DNA of 64,000 nt, taken from NCBI GenBank assembly GCA_022113835.1, contig JAILWY010000023.1, positions 2,108,001 to 2,172,000 on the forward strand, read 5' to 3'. Source of the stretch: Atopsyche davidsoni. Its lineage: Eukaryota > Arthropoda > Insecta > Trichoptera > Hydrobiosidae. Every line of letters starts with the position of its first letter. The stretch's first letter is position 1. Under the pieces are notes generated by a model. The model did not search any database and had not been told where the DNA came from. It saw only the letters and a list, made by a program, of their open reading frames with translations. Below, piece after piece: positions 12,899-24,690 of this stretch. The translations under genes and the position numbers were made by a program.

Positions 12899-14334
12899 CT
12901 AAAATAATAATTTGATTACTTCTCGTGTAAGTCACTTTTGATATTTTAACGTAATATTTATTCCAAAATTTACTTTTATACTCTTATATTTAATGTAGAG
13001 ATCTACCTAGAATTAGAATTTCTTAACAAGGTACAAGTAATGTTCATTAAGTAAAATGATTATTGTTGTATAGTCTGGTGCAAATATACTATTTAGCCTT
13101 AAATTGTGATCTTATTGTGAAGTTTTAACTTTTTTACTTGCTATGGTCTACCAAAAGAGCTGTTATATACATACAATCAATCAAATATTTACATATTAGA
13201 CAGTAAGCAGGTTATACTATATAATATATATCTTGGTGTTTTGATATTATTTTTGAAGATGATTCCAGTACTAGAGTCAAAATGTCTGAACACAAATACA
13301 ATCTCTAGGGTGAAAAGAAATTTATTCATTCCATAGGCCGCTAGATTCAGTAAATCAATTAAGTTGAATGACATCATTACTTAAAGTAAGATCACAGTCT
13401 AAAGTTGAAATCTTTGTAATGAAATAAGAAGTAGATGAGATGACATACGTAATAGTATGTCAATTTATAAATTTTTCACTAAACAAAATTTCATCAATGT
13501 ATTTTAGTATTATAAATATTTTATAATTCTAATTAGGGTATCAATATATTAAAGTAACTTATTAAGCTCAGAGCTCAAGCAATAAAAAAAAAACAGTTGT
13601 GTCTTCTGTAATTCTACTGTAAACACTTAAAAATTATATTTTATCTTGCGGGAGACCTCACCTGATGCAACCTGGCCCTCGACTGGTTACTAGAGTCTTT
13701 TATGGTGCCCTTTCCACTATTTTGTTCCGTTGCTTGTATTCAGTGGTATTCTTTATCTACCAATGTGGTCTTTAGCATCTGTATAGCACCAGTTACCTAT
13801 GTACTAAGCGACCGTATGTTGCGTCTTCTGTACATCTCTTCATGCAACACTATATTGTTTTTATTTTAATTCATTTTGATGATATGTGATCTATAGGAGT
13901 AAATATTAATTGTTCAAAAAGAAATATACATAAATGTTGTATTATATTTTATTTTATAGAGCATGCAAAGATTTGTTATTTCTTTGGCCTGTATTCCACT
14001 GTTGCATCTTTACCGTTTGCTTAGAGCAGCATTTTCCAGTTTCATTTTACAATAAGTATCTTAAATCCCACAAATTACATTTGATCTTTTAAAAAGGCAA
14101 AATATGTATTGTTTTAATGTTCCCAGCTGATTATAACAAGTTGGGCGGACAGTATTATAGGATGATAAAATATTTAATTTTTTAATGTCAGATGTATGCT
14201 CTCATCGAACTGTTTTTCTTATTATATGCTGCTTTTTTGTAAAACGCTATTTTAGTGCCAAAAATTTGGAAATCATAAATTTCGTAATTTAATTTAATCT
14301 GTTTTGACATTTGCTTCTAACAAGCTCAGCTGTC

Positions 14335-14490
14335 ATGGAGTCTATAAACCCTCGTCAGAGACGAGTGTGGGCTGGAGAGTGTTTTAAGGGTCCTCTTACG
14401 CAGTTGTGGCACTCGCCCTTAATCTATGCAGAAGAGCCAATGTCACCCGGTGTTGAGTCGCAGTTAGTGGATGAAACTGTTACGTTTTGA
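14335..14490 (+). CDS. Unassigned 51-codon open frame, perhaps a terminal exon
   Basis: ATG at 14335 opens a 51-codon frame with ordinary protein-like composition (starts MESINPRQRRVWAGECF, ends VESQLVDETVTF, stop TGA at 14488). The other frames are closed on both strands. Upstream the frame continues to a TGA through a possible acceptor (ctaacaag or ctcag). Downstream, AATAAA lies at 14692-14697 with T/G-rich sequence after it, as expected for the 3' end of a transcript. I do not recognise the product and found no upstream exons that join it; it could be a small single-exon gene or the last exon of an unseen gene. Confidence 0.35.
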   Translation: MESINPRQRRVWAGECFKGPLTQLWHSPLIYAEEPMSPGVESQLVDETVTF

Positions 14491-14691
14491 CTTGATCACT
14501 TTAGGAAAGAGATTGAGCAATTGCTCCGTATCTGTAATTGTCTTATCTCATGCCATGGAATTTTATATTTTTAACAGAATAGCTTTTATCGTTTATATTA
14601 AATTTATGTTTTTGTTAAGTTATTTAACATCTCAATTATGTGAATGTATTTTAGAATTTATGTCTATTCAATTTTGGACAATCATTTTTTT

Positions 14692-14697
14692 AATAAA
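14692..14697 (+). terminator. Candidate poly(A) signal
   Basis: AATAAA 200 bases after the stop of the small open frame ending at 14490, followed by a GTGTT-rich stretch typical of a cleavage site context. Confidence 0.4.
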
Positions 14698-16460
14698 GTA
14701 TTTTAATTGAGCTGTGTTATTTTGTTAAATTGCTGGATTTGAATTTATTTACAAGCCAACTCTAACACAGAAGAGACGGTCATTTCTTGTGTAATGGTAG
14801 GTATGTCGCATTGAAACTTCCGATAAAAACAAATTACACGTGTGGATTAATGTGTCACTTTGTAGAAAGCATCTAGCAGTAAAACTGATAAATTGCAAAT
14901 ATCCAATGGTACCAGTTTTAGAGGGTCTTGAGAAGCTTTTTTACTTTAATGGATTTAAGCGGTTTCCCTACTCTTGAAAAACCAGCAGTAACCACTGAAT
15001 TGAATTCCTCGCTATTAATTTTTTTTTGCATTTAACTTTTCAAAATTATCGTTATCTCCTAGACATTTGGCTATTGATATATTTTTGTTGTGATTTATGT
15101 GCGAGACTGAATAGAAAGACAAGGCACATGTTAATAAAAACAGAATAAGACATGATAATTTTTAAAATGCAACTGAATGATGACCTTCACGTTTGACTTT
15201 GAATAATAACCCGATATTTCAAGTCACTGACCCCTGACTTACAATTGTTAAAATTTACTATTTGATGACACCACAACCCATTAAAAAAAAACCCGGTTGC
15301 CGGTCGTGTTGCAGCGCGAATAGGCTGCTTAGCTGTATTAAAAAAGAACTGTTAATATATTATTCATCTTTATCAAAATGTGCGCAACCATCTTGCAGAA
15401 CAGAACTTCATTTTTACCAAATATTGACACAAGATCATTATCATCGCCGGCCTGATTCCCAAATAGAAACAACAACGTGAATTTATCGGCCGTGAAGTTA
15501 AAAATCACACGTTTTATTAAATGATCACACGTTTTGAAACATTACTTGCTTTCTGTAGCAAAGATGAATATCGATTTCATTGTTTGTTTTGAAGAAAATT
15601 TAATAAGCCTCGCAAAATATATTTTTCCCTTGCTCAAGACTCAAAAAACTGAAAATAAAATAATACATCCACTAATAGGAAAAACCGAACAGATAAGGAC
15701 GTTAAACTTAATTACATAATAGCCGTAAAAAAATAAACCATATTCGGAGTTTTTATCGTGGAAATTTATCTTGTAACAGCTTTGCTCTGATTTAAATAAG
15801 TTTGTTTATAATAGATGTTGGTAGCCTAGCTAGATATTTTATGAAGATGGGTACAGAGATTTAATCAATCATATCCGGACATGTTCTGCGCCATAACTGA
15901 AGTAAACTCTAGCAGAGGCATTTTCTTAAAAACAAGTCATTTTGTATCTAAATTTCTTTATTTATTGTAGTCCTCCATAATTGCTTATTTGCGTAAAACA
16001 TCCACTCATTTAATTTACATGATTTATTTTTAATCTAAAAATAAATATAATTAGTATTTTTTTCATTTTGTTTTACGCGACTAGTTTCGCCGACAACAAG
16101 CAAAGTTGCTCTTTTGAAAATATATTATAATGGAATTTCACCAAGAGTACTTACAACTTTACACATGAAAATAATTCATTTGAATTCAATATATTTATGT
16201 AAAACCGAAGCCTTGTAATATTTTAAGATTGTGTTTTATCATTTATTAAAAATAATATGTAACTAAAAATTTAAAATCAAATAAAAGTGATGGTCAACTT
16301 TTTTTAAAAATATATATTATATTTATTAGAAATTATTTTAGGCCTTGTTTCCGTTATTTCTGTCTACTTTTTTAAATCACTACCGTAACGAATATTTATT
16401 CAGTTTAAAAACAGTTAATAACCATCGCTGATTTCAAATTAATGACTCAATCTTCAACAG

Positions 16461-16520
16461 GTGGAAGATGAAACGAGCCTACCAACAATATCGTCTAACA
16501 CACGAGCGGTACCTGCGCAG
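16461..16520 (+). CDS. Isolated 60-base exon-like segment
   Basis: A 60-base block sits exactly between an acceptor (tcttcaacag) and a consensus donor (CAG|GTGAGT). Two frames are open: one reads WKMKRAYQQYRLTHERYLRR, basic and helical; the other reads VEDETSLPTISSNTRAVPAQ. Its GC content stands out from the surrounding AT-rich DNA. No partner exons could be joined to it, and I do not recognise the sequence. Confidence 0.3.
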
Positions 16521-17630
16521 GTGAGTATTGTTGCACACTGATGTACCTACGGACTATTAAATTTCACTCTCCGAGCAGCGCAAGTCCCTGGTAATGAATA
16601 CTGCTACAATTACCGGCGAACGTATTGAAAACAATATCCACCACAAGCCACCGTACCTTCGATTCCCAAGAAGCCTCCAATCAACCAGACACATTCAGAA
16701 CGAGAGCACATGTAACACACGCAAACCTACTTTCAGCTAACGCCACCACAAGGTCTTCCGAAGATCACCAGAAATCAGTATTTATGTCATAAACAGTAAA
16801 AAATATTTAACACACCGAACTGGAGAAAGTTGCGTGAATTTATTAAGTTTTTATATACAAATTTTCTAATTAGAGATATCTCCTATATATGTAAATATAA
16901 ATCAAATTTTCGTATGCGTTAAATGTGTAATTCAAGATCTAGTTGCTGGTTTTACTAATTTGTCGGAAGTACAAACCAAAGGAAAGCGTGGAATGGGCGA
17001 GGGACGATTGTGCTCTTAATTAATTTTAAAACACGTAGAAGTAATCGTATATAAATATATTAATAACCAAATAAAAGCCTTCATCATCATAGATTTCATA
17101 ATCGGCGTTACTTGTGGTGTGTGTGCTGGTCTCCTCAAAGAAAATGCCACAGCTTTGCCATCCTCCATTTCATCTCAGCAGTCCTTCCCACGCCGTCCAG
17201 CTTTCTCATCTTTCTCCACCATCCCCCAATGGCCTTCAGGGTTACTGTCCAGCACTCTCATTGTCTTTATCCCAGCTAAATTAACAATGCCGACACCCTG
17301 GTATAAAGTTGGCGACCTAAAGACATAGAAAGTTAATTGCATGATTTGATTTATTTAATTATTCAAAACGTGATCAGATTAGTCAGATATTTACGCAAAT
17401 TTCTGATGTATCAGATGACACTTTAGAGTTTATTTTTTGTATAATACAACTATTGAAACGTACGTACGGTCCTGAATTTCAATATATTGATAACTGTAGT
17501 TGTATATATTTTTTGGGTTACGATTTTCAAGCTGGCGGACATCGCGTCGATGAAATGAAATTCGGATCACCAAAATGAATCCAGTTTCGCGTGTGTCGTG
17601 GAAATGCCGGCGGGGAGGCGCCGCCCTACT

Positions 17631-17672
17631 TGCACCTGCACCTGAACCTGCACCTGCACCTGCACCTGCTGC
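17631..17672. repeat. (TGCACC)n short tandem repeat
   Basis: About seven hexamers of TGCACC, with one TGAACC variant, in a GC-richer patch. On the minus strand this gives an artefactual Gly-Ala repeat. Confidence 0.85.
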
Positions 17673-18905
17673 ACATAAGGCTCGGCTGAATTCCGAGGTC
17701 TTTATTGTCGCAAGCAGAAAGACGCCATGAATGGTAGCACTCAGCCCCACCCGGCAGTCGATCGTAAAACGGCAAGTTATGTGTTATTACTAAAGAACAT
17801 TTATTCTGATGCAATTGCGGCAGTAATAACTATTAGATCATAAATTTCACTTTGAAATTCAAAACTATCAAACAAGTTGCTATTGTGCTTGCAATGTGTT
17901 AAATGCTTTTTAGTAGCACGGAATGTAATAAACCAGATTATATATAGAGGTAATCAACGAACTGGATATTGTAAAAGAGGCTATATTTTATGGCTATTAT
18001 AATCAATTCATTAAAAAAGCCTCCTTACATGCATCCGACATTTAAACCAATTTTAATTACTTTTGCTGCAACTTCGGTTGCTATTCATTCCTAAATAGCG
18101 ATCATGCCTTTGTGATTTTCGTCCAAGAGCCTAAAATAATATGTACGGATTTATGACAAAACCTCAACAAAGACAAAAATCCCTGATCTTTAAAATGATA
18201 ATTTTATGCAATATTAAGATTAACAGTTTTTTACTGTTAATATAAAAAAAATATTTATTCAACTATAACAGGTCTTTGATGTTTATAAATTTTTTAAGAA
18301 AAATCAAGGTTATATGTGAAGTCTTATTAAATACCTAGCATATGTCTTACTTAATAAATCATGTATATTTTTTAAATATTATATTAAATTTATTCTTTAG
18401 ATGAGACGGAAATAGTTATTTTTTAAAACGCCGGAACTAAACGTTGAAGCGATCTTAGAGATTAGCACGTTTTAATATTTTAAATATTAGTAACGAAGTC
18501 TAAATTAGACTACCCGGGTAAATTACCCGTTTTACGAATAAGAGTCATAAACCACGCGCCGCTAATGCGTTACAACACCCAGCGCCGTAATTAGTACAGA
18601 TCTTCAATTCAAGAACAGCACGCATGCGATGTACGATTCAAGTATTTCCATGTGTTTGAAGTTATTTATATAAAAATATATGAACAAACATCGTTTCATA
18701 ATTATATTTAATTCTTAGTACTCCATTATTAAAGTAGATATTATTTTTATTTATTTCAAGGACACATACTAAAAAAAGTTTCCACTATTCGTTTTTACTT
18801 TTATAAAATGTTTTTGTGTATTTTTACAGCAACTAGAAACAGCGGTTCACACTTGCACACAGTGATCAAAGTTATCGCTCATTTACTAAACCACGGTGGT
18901 TGTAT

Positions 18906-18960
18906 TGGATACAGCACCAGGCCGCGATAGCCGAAATAATGGGCTCGAATCCCATTCTAG
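18906..18960 (+). mobile_element. Possible tRNA-derived SINE remnant
   Basis: The stretch contains GGCTCGAATCC at 18942-18952, close to the RNA polymerase III B-box consensus GGTTCGANTCC. No A box or folded tRNA body can be made around it, so a decayed tRNA-related SINE is the most likely explanation. Confidence 0.25.
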
Positions 18961-19976
18961 AGAATTTTCACAACATCTTATTTGAGAATCGATTGCCTTA
19001 AACATTTAGTCAGAACAATAAACCTGTACGAGCAATAATGTGGATTTATTAAATAATTAATAGCTATCGTTGATATTATTTAGAGAAATTGCTCATTGAT
19101 TATTCCTTCAGTCTTGCATAATTTAGTTTAAATTATTTTGTTGTAAATTTTAATAAACAATTGTTATTACCATGACTTGACGATGTCAATAGAGAGCGAA
19201 AGAGCTCTTTTCATAGTCGACATGTGGAGCAGTGCTTAGTAGGTTTGCTTGCTTGCGTGAGTCCTAAGATAAAAAAAAATGCACTATTAGTTTACAGCTT
19301 AATGTGCACTAACATGCTTATTTTTTTTTTTTCTTACAGTTATTAATAATGAAAACTAAGATTTTCAGTGGGAGACTCAACCGCTAGGTAAGCAGCGAAA
19401 CCTCAGATATTTTTTTCATTCATCTCCAATTACTAAGAAACAGTACACAATTACTATTATTTTTTACAATCACACCTTTCGTTGCAAATATTTAATACTT
19501 TAAATATCAAATAACAAGATGGAATGAAAATCATAGTTAAAAAGTTTAACATTCGGTCTCGGGCTTACATCGTCAAAACATTGTCGAATACTGGAACGAA
19601 AAAATAACCACCAAGAAAAAACCTTATCTGATACAGGTTTTTCTTCTTCTTCAGATGCCTCACCTCAAAGGCAAATGTTTGTCTGTTCATGGGGGGTTTT
19701 TCAATTGCAGATAAATCCTACCATACCCATAAAAGGAAAAAGCGCCCATAAACAAAAAATATTGTACTCATTTGGGTATTGCATTTATTGTTTAATCACA
19801 CCAACCTGTCGTGGATTTTTGAAACAATTTAAAGTGTGAAGCTTCACATGCAATGAGGTTAACGATTACGCGTTATTTCAAATTGACAGTTTTATCAACG
19901 CTACCGAGTTACACGCGGGAATGCCCGTCTATTTTTCGCCAATACTTAGGAATGGCAGTCACACGCGGTGTAATAT

Positions 19977-20183
19977 TTGTGCGGCCGTTTGTGTATGTTA
20001 ATCGCGATGGCAGGCTTTCGCCGGGGGGGCGGGGGCCGGGGGGCGGCGGGCCCGAGTAACGGGGACTCCCCGCGCTATTTGGGTGACGAGAGCACGCGAG
20101 TGGGTCACGCAAGGAGTCGAACCTTCGCGCACCCGGAGAGCTTCGCCGCGACCGGACTGCGAGGAGCCAATGGCGTTATCTGA
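19977..20183. other. GC-rich island of unknown function
   Basis: About 200 bases of very GC-rich, CpG-dense DNA, with long G runs around 20023-20050, in a strongly AT-rich region. An ATG at 20007 opens a 59-codon frame (MAGFRRGGGGRGAAGPSNG and on), but the opposite strand is open too, so coding is uncertain. It resembles an unmethylated promoter or first exon, yet no downstream exon was found. Confidence 0.35.
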
Positions 20184-23156
20184 ATTCGGGTATTTTAACA
20201 GTTTTGCTGAAAAAAAATAATGTAAAATATGACGCTATTGACTAATCACAGTTCTGACAGAAAGTCACGCGTGGACACGTCAAATTCTTTAAACAGCTGA
20301 TTGATGTCATAAATACGTTTGCTGTTTTTTAAATTTGCTGAAAATTGGAAACTGTTTGGGTACAAAATGCCATTTAAATAAAACTAAACGACTATGCGCA
20401 AAAATGTAATTTATGTTTTTTTTTTTCAAATACATATCTTTAAGCAAAAAAATTTTGAACTAGATTATTTACTTTTTATGTCCTGTATGGTATAAATAAT
20501 AATTTATTTAATTAATCCTTTATACATAATTTCGTTTTTTTTTTTTCGATAAATTATCCAAAAGACAGTAAATTTCTGTTTTATTTTTAAGCATTCCGAT
20601 TATCCGGCCAATTTATGAGGTTTGCTTATCAAACATATATTTCGGATCGTGTCAGTCAACTATCCGGTTGTTCGAGCTAGCTCCAAGGTCGTCACGCCGA
20701 TAATCAATCACGCCACTTCCTAATGCTCGAATTACTTAATCGATTATAAAATATGATTGCTTATTCGGTTATAAGCATTTGATTGTTCATTTTGCGTATG
20801 CCTACGGTCATAATATTACCCTTTACCAGTTTCAGACATGGAAATAGTTTAAGCTCAGATGCAAGCAAAAGTAAGTAATTAGTTTCAAAATTTGGATATA
20901 GTATTTTGTCCATGTTTCAAAAATGTATGTGTATTTAGTGGTTATAATAAGAAAAAAATATTACAGGTTGTTTTAAATCATGGTAAGTAAGTTTCAGTTT
21001 ATATAAATTCAGGTGATCAATTCAAATGAAATCACAAACAATACGATCCTAGAGGTTTGACAAAACCGCATTTGCCATAAAGAAAATAAACAAATAAGAG
21101 ACAAAGATTTCTAACAGCATTACAAAATACAACTTGGGCATTTATTTTGCTAATTGTTAATCAGTGTGCGCATATTATTCATCGAATGTGGTTATATTCC
21201 GACCACTCAATGCTGAGAGAGGACAATACGCCATTATGTGACATTGTCGGTGGTTGAACCTGCGTGGGTGCAGGTGGGAGGGACTGTCACTATTTACTGT
21301 TGATTATATTCACACCTGACGGCCGTACCTGGCCTAGTTACTCAGAAAATTGTTTACGCACCTTTACTTGGTCATCGGGTCACATCTCACTGCGATCTAT
21401 TGAACTTTTTTCTAGAAAGATCAAGCACAATTTTTTTCCAAACGAATCAGATTCAAGGCTGCTTGAGTAAAATTATTTTTTATGACGCTCAAGTTTTTTT
21501 TTATTGCCTAATTAGTGTCTTTGGTGTTTGTTATTTCAAAGCACCAAGCGCTGTCCGCTCGCATGCATTACAAAGCTCGTTAAGCTGGTTGTCGCGTGGA
21601 CTGATTATCACGGATCCCAACGGATCTGTGTCGTCTTCGTTTCAATTTTCACGCAAATGGAGAAACTTATACTAATAATGATTTTCTCTTTTATGTTAAA
21701 TGCCCTCTTCTCTCGATGGCGCTATCGCCTCGGCGACCGCGTCATGGGCAAGTCCACGTCATTCCACACGTATCGATAAACAAATCCTTTAAAAAAAACT
21801 ACCCTACCGACTGATAATATATTAAATATTTTAAGACACCGTGTTTAATCTTTGAATATGTTAACATATCTCCGAATATATTGAAAAACTTGGGTCGGTC
21901 GGAGGCAGTTTCCTGAATAAACGAGCAGCCGAAGTGAGAATTGATGTCGTTAATTCGGCAATTTTATTGGTAGTTATTATGTACATTATGGTAATAGTGC
22001 AACCGACTTTAATAACAAGATCAATCGGACCATTGACGTCGTAAAAATATATAAGCAGTGTCGGTACGTATTGCCACAAAACCCAAAAGATAAGATTACA
22101 TTTTTATGTGTTTTTCCCTGTAATTTCAAGTATGACAAGAATGCTTGAAAAAGACCACCATTCAGTTTATTCCGGTTATATTGTTTGCAATTAAACTAAA
22201 TATATTCGTCACGGAATCTGTTGAGAAGTATGAATAGATTTTTCATAGGTTAAAAGATCTAGTAGAAAACATAAAATTTCCTAAGTTACAAATAGAAAAC
22301 TCGGATTTTTTAACAATGCATGGACTTTGTGCGAGACATGCGCGAGCGCTCTGTGACATTTATTTTTCTCGTTGTAATTATCTGATTTGATAAAAACATA
22401 TTTACTGAGCACCTTAATACAATAATTTAATTAAAATATACACTGTTATTGCGTTTTATTTACCTCGATTTATATTCTGCGACCCAAGCGTGTTCAGGAA
22501 ATATTGTCAACTTCACTTTGTAACGCCGCTTCAGTTAGACACTTTCTGGACTCTAATTTACCATACTGTAAAAAAGTGCATACAATGCACAATTAACAAA
22601 GCGCTGCCATACGAGAACAAAAGCCTGGCTTGCCTTTCTAGAATCTATCTAGTTATATGATACAAAATATGCGCAATATGCCTTCACTAGTCAAATCTTT
22701 TTTACACTTTTGTTTTCACATATGATTTTTTAGTTTAAGTCGCAGTACTCCACTGCTATATGAACGATAAACTTGTAATAAATATATATGGATTAGCAAC
22801 GCCTCCAAAACCACAATACGCTACTGTCCAACAAAACGGAAAATAAATATTCTCAACCTTTCTCACAGCATTTATAGGTTTGCCGGTCCCTAATGAGCCG
22901 AGGCGACTGTCGGCGTGCACCGCTGATGAGGAGATCCTGTTATCCAGTGGTGTTCCTGCCGCAATAAATTGCTGAAAATAATCTGTATCGAAAATAAACC
23001 CAGATCCTCGTTAACCGCCTCTCTTGGTTCCGGTTTTTTGTCCTCAATTTCATATCCAGTCTGTATGAAAGCACTGCTGGTATTCCGACCCACGGCTTGA
23101 TATCGACACTTCCTGTTGCATTGCATTCGTATAATTAACCTCCTAATATTGAGATA

Positions 23157-23180
23157 TTTATATATATATATATATATATA
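23157..23180. repeat. (TA)n microsatellite
   Basis: Short TA dinucleotide run. Confidence 0.85.
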
Positions 23181-23878
23181 GCAAATATTAAAAAAAACTG
23201 GATGGGCAAGAGAGTCTACGCTCTACGGTAATTGTTGTATGTGAGAATGTTCGTCCTTTGTGGGATTCTTCAGACTGCCTAAAATATTGTATAATACATA
23301 ATGCTGTGCAATTAGCTAAACAATACTTAATTTTTAAAAATATAAATGCTCGGATTAATCCACAAAAGCCGTAGTATAAATTACTTGTAAAGTGGTTTTT
23401 TTGTTTGTTGATTTCTTCGCACGCTATTGTCGCCAAACTGATTTTATTTAAAAAAAATTAACGCACAGTATTAATAAAATCAAGTTAACTGCCATGTGTC
23501 GGTGACGTAATAAAAACAATTAAAATTATTCACACATTAATGATGACTCAAAAGCCGTCCGTTCACCTGTCTACAGTTTTAGATAGATTCTGTGCATTCC
23601 TGCTGGTAAGTGTCAGCGTCGCCGTGTCCAGGTCAATTATCAAACCTCGGGTAACATCTTCGGCGGTCACCGATTTCAAAATTAGTGTCAATAAAGACTA
23701 ATGGAGTCGACGTGTATGTGACTTACTTGTGACTCACTTTCATAATAATGAATTCATATCGACACGAAAGCAAGGCAGCCGCGAGACTGGCACTAGTGAT
23801 GGAAACATCGGCACGACATACAATCGATTAACCGAAGTTCATAACCAATCCATAAAAATATTTCATAAAAGCCTATTC

Positions 23879-24075
23879 GGTACTTGTTTTTTATCCGACC
23901 ACCAAAAACTTGTACCTAACCTAACCTAACCTAGCCCAACGAATCGAGCGGTCATGGAAATCTGCAAAGGAACGAAATAAACGCCACAACGGGACTCATC
24001 GTCATATGATAGATTCTTATCTCTGCCAGTACATGTACATTAAAAAAATTTGGTGGCCGGATAAAAACAAGTACC
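23879..24075. mobile_element. MITE with telomere-like CCTAA repeats, copy 1
   Basis: A 197-base element bounded by inverted repeats that begin GGTACTTGTTTTTTATCCGA and end in its near-complement (GGATAAAAACAAGTACC). Just inside the left end are four tandem pentamers, CCTAA x3 then CCTAG, at 23915-23934. CCTAA is the complement of TTAGG, the insect telomere unit. The second copy is at 40834-41047, and the two are nearly identical through the middle. It encodes nothing. No target-site duplication is evident. Confidence 0.8.
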
Positions 24076-24249
24076 GCCAATTCTAATTTATTTCGTCGCT
24101 GATAATTCGTATCTAATTTAGTTTTTGTAACAAATATTCAAAAGTTCGGACAATAGTACTAAAAGGCTTTTTAAAAAAATCAGTATGCAAATATCTGAAT
24201 TTTAATTGGTTTTCGACGTGTATTTTTCAAGCATCCAATTTACGTTATT

Positions 24250-24690
24250 TAACCACCATCAAGGTACTATGCTCAAGAGATATAACCCTGAAATCTCGCT
24301 GGAGATTCAGCAAATGCTATGTCGTCTCAGTTCTCGTTTATGGAGTCGAAGCTTGGATACTCAAGATGCGAAAAATGTGGCTGCATGGGTTGACCTCGTC
24401 ACAAATGAAAGAGCCTTGCACAGAATGCGCAAAGAAACGGAACTCCTGATGCGTTGGTAAGGAAGCGGAAGGTATCCTATTTTGGGCACATATTTCGTAA
24501 CAATAGGTATAGCATCCTCCAGCTGATTGTCCAAGGAAATTGGGAGAAGGAAGCTTAAGTGGATGCGGAATTTGTGCCAGTGGAAGTGCAGCCGAATTGG
24601 TGAGACTGGCCTAGGATAGGGATATGTTCGAGGAAATGGTCACCAACCTTCTATGCGGAGAGCAATATAAGAAGAACCATACATAATCCA
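24250..24690 (+). mobile_element. Decayed non-LTR retrotransposon, RT C-terminal end
   Basis: Broken reading frames preserve phrases typical of the tail of RTE/BovB-like LINE reverse transcriptases: a VSVLVYGVEAW-type motif, NERALHRMRKETELLMRW, and a closing region resembling LGHIxRNxxYxxLxLIIQGK. Stops and frameshifts interrupt it throughout, so it is inactive. Two related fragments lie in Osiris introns at 33490-33785 and 43255-43500, both in minus orientation. Confidence 0.75.

Noticed and set aside
13650..13720. Minus-strand donor-like CATCAG|GTGAGG with a short open frame
   Set aside because: The phase does not fit the exon at 12744-12898, and the acceptor side is weak; probably a repeat.
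17100..17330. Minus-strand frame with DSNPEGHWGMVEKDEK-type sequence
   Set aside because: It is stopped after about 43 codons and looks like a decayed repeat; no family could be assigned.
20110..20170. tRNA gene on the minus strand (GGTTCGACTCC B box)
   Set aside because: Only a T-arm-like stem forms. The spacing to a possible acceptor stem is about 51 bases and there is no D arm or anticodon arm.
22890..23126. 78-codon minus-strand open frame
   Set aside because: Composition is partly protein-like, but it has no recognised domain, splice context or 3' end signal.
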